Shown: positions 14,045-14,982 of the stretch, in pieces
How the letters are laid out: every line of letters starts with the position of its first letter
How positions within the stretch are numbered: position 1 is the first letter of the stretch
NCBI GenBank assembly: GCA_007126465.1
Contig: SLBE01000086.1
Coordinates: 1 to 14,982, forward strand
From: Syntrophomonadaceae bacterium
Lineage (GTDB): Bacteria > Bacillota > Dethiobacteria > DTU022
Direction of reading: 5' to 3'
Length of the DNA stretch: 14,982 nucleotides
Program-made: the position numbers and the translations under genes
The notes under the pieces: model-generated
The model's input: the letters and a program-made list of their open reading frames with translations, nothing else
Database searches by the model: none
What the model was told of the DNA's origin: nothing

Positions 14045-14982
14045 GTGCGCTATCTTTCAGGCGGTGAATCGCATGGACCCTGCCTTACGGCAATTATAGA
14101 AGGCTTGCCGGCAGGGCTATTTATAAAGTTGTCAGATATTAATAAGCATCTTGAACGGCGTCAGAAGGGATACGGCCGTGGCGGCAGGATGGCGATTGAA
14201 AAGGACAGGGTTAATATATTGTCAGGCCTGCGTTTTAATAAGACCATTGGCAGCCCGCTTACCATGCAAATTACAAATCGTGACTGGGAAAACTGGAAGG
14301 AACTGATGGCAACCGAGGGCGCTGCCCCGGAAGATTTAGTCAGGCTAACCCGACCACGCCCTGGTCACGCTGACCTGGCTGGTGGCTTGAAGTACAATCA
14401 TGATGACCTGCGCCTGGTTTTAGAACGCTCCAGCGCCCGTGAAACTGCTATCAGGGTAGCGGTTGGCAGTGTGGGGCGCATTTTACTGGAAAGATTTAAT
14501 GTCAGGGTATACAGCCATGTCCTTAGTATCGGTGCAATTAAAACAGGAACTGACAGTTTTAACATTCCCGATTTTGCAGATAAAATTGAAGCATCACCCC
14601 TGCGATGTGCCGATGACGATGCAGAAAAAATGATGATCAGTGCGATTGAAGAGGCCCGGGAAAATGGAGATACTTTAGGTGGCGTGATTGAACTTTTTAT
14701 TACCGGTTTGCCTCCGGGGCTGGGCAGTCATGTTCAGTGGGATCGCCGCCTGGATGGCCGCCTGGCCGGAGCATTAATGAGTATCCAGGGATTTAAAGGA
14801 GTCGAAATTGGTCTTGGTTTCCAGAGTGCGGCCGAGCCGGGCTCGAAGGTCCATGATCCTTTGCAGGTGGAATCTGAAAGTAGTAGTATTACCCGTGGGT
14901 CTAACCGGGCAGGTGGTCTTGAGGGCGGTATCAGTAACGGTCAGCCCCTGGTTATAAGGGCAGCCATGAAACCGATCCCGAC
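14045..14982 (+). CDS. aroC: Chorismate synthase, 3' end beyond the window
   Basis: AroC converts EPSP, the product of AroA, to chorismate with reduced FMN. About 312 codons are present before the window ends, of some 360-390 expected, so the reading frame is open at the right edge. Motifs seen are SGGESHG (5-11), RRQKGYGRGGRM, TRPRPGHADLAG, the RSSARETAIRVAVG helix, LPPGLGSHVQWDRRLDGRLAGALMSI split over the middle, and GGLEGGISNGQ near the end, all typical of chorismate synthase. It begins with a GTG at 14045, 7 nt after a run of six G, one base past the ogt stop. Further shikimate genes may follow outside. Confidence 0.96.
   Translation, partial: MRYLSGGESHGPCLTAIIEGLPAGLFIKLSDINKHLERRQKGYGRGGRMAIEKDRVNILSGLRFNKTIGSPLTMQITNRDWENWKELMATEGAAPEDLVRLTRPRPGHADLAGGLKYNHDDLRLVLERSSARETAIRVAVGSVGRILLERFNVRVYSHVLSIGAIKTGTDSFNIPDFADKIEASPLRCADDDAEKMMISAIEEARENGDTLGGVIELFITGLPPGLGSHVQWDRRLDGRLAGALMSIQGFKGVEIGLGFQSAAEPGSKVHDPLQVESESSSITRGSNRAGGLEGGISNGQPLVIRAAMKPIP

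Overview
The window looks like chromosomal DNA of a strictly anaerobic, Gram-positive-type bacterium of the Clostridia. The signs are a HydB/NuoF-type flavoprotein with extra iron-sulfur domains paired with a molybdopterin formate dehydrogenase subunit, an Asp23-family domain, strong GGAGG ribosome-binding sites, frequent TTG and GTG starts, and tight operons. An acetogenic or syntrophic lifestyle fits the first operon but is inference. I cannot name a genus.

Positions 128-7273 (plus strand) form a formate dehydrogenase operon: a NuoE-like [2Fe-2S] subunit, a 59-residue cysteine-rich protein of unknown function, a NuoF/HydB-like subunit binding FMN, NAD(P) and Fe-S clusters, a catalytic FdhA-like subunit using cysteine, a family 1 glycoside hydrolase, and the sulfur-transfer chaperone FdhD. 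Two things are odd. FdhA lacks the usual C-terminal molybdopterin-dinucleotide-binding domain and ends in an unfamiliar tail of about 45 residues. An apparently intact beta-glucosidase gene then sits between fdhA and fdhD.

Positions 7286-8176 (minus strand) hold a single gene, convergent with fdhD, for a protein with an N-terminal P-loop and a C-terminal Asp23/Gls24-like domain. It diverges from aroA across a 111-bp region in which -10 elements for both directions appear to overlap.

From 8288 to the right edge (plus strand) lies an amino-acid biosynthesis run: aroA, then hisD-hisB-hisA-hisI-hisJ under a good candidate promoter that overlaps the aroA stop, then an Ogt-type DNA repair methyltransferase, then aroC cut by the window edge. 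The his genes supply histidinol dehydrogenase, imidazoleglycerol-phosphate dehydratase, the ProFAR isomerase, phosphoribosyl-AMP cyclohydrolase and a PHP-type histidinol phosphatase. hisG, hisC, hisE and both subunits of imidazole glycerol phosphate synthase (hisH, hisF) are not in the window, although hisB-hisA-hisI sit where hisH and hisF normally interleave.

I saw no RNA gene, CRISPR array or insertion sequence. No gene-free stretch exceeds about 130 bases.
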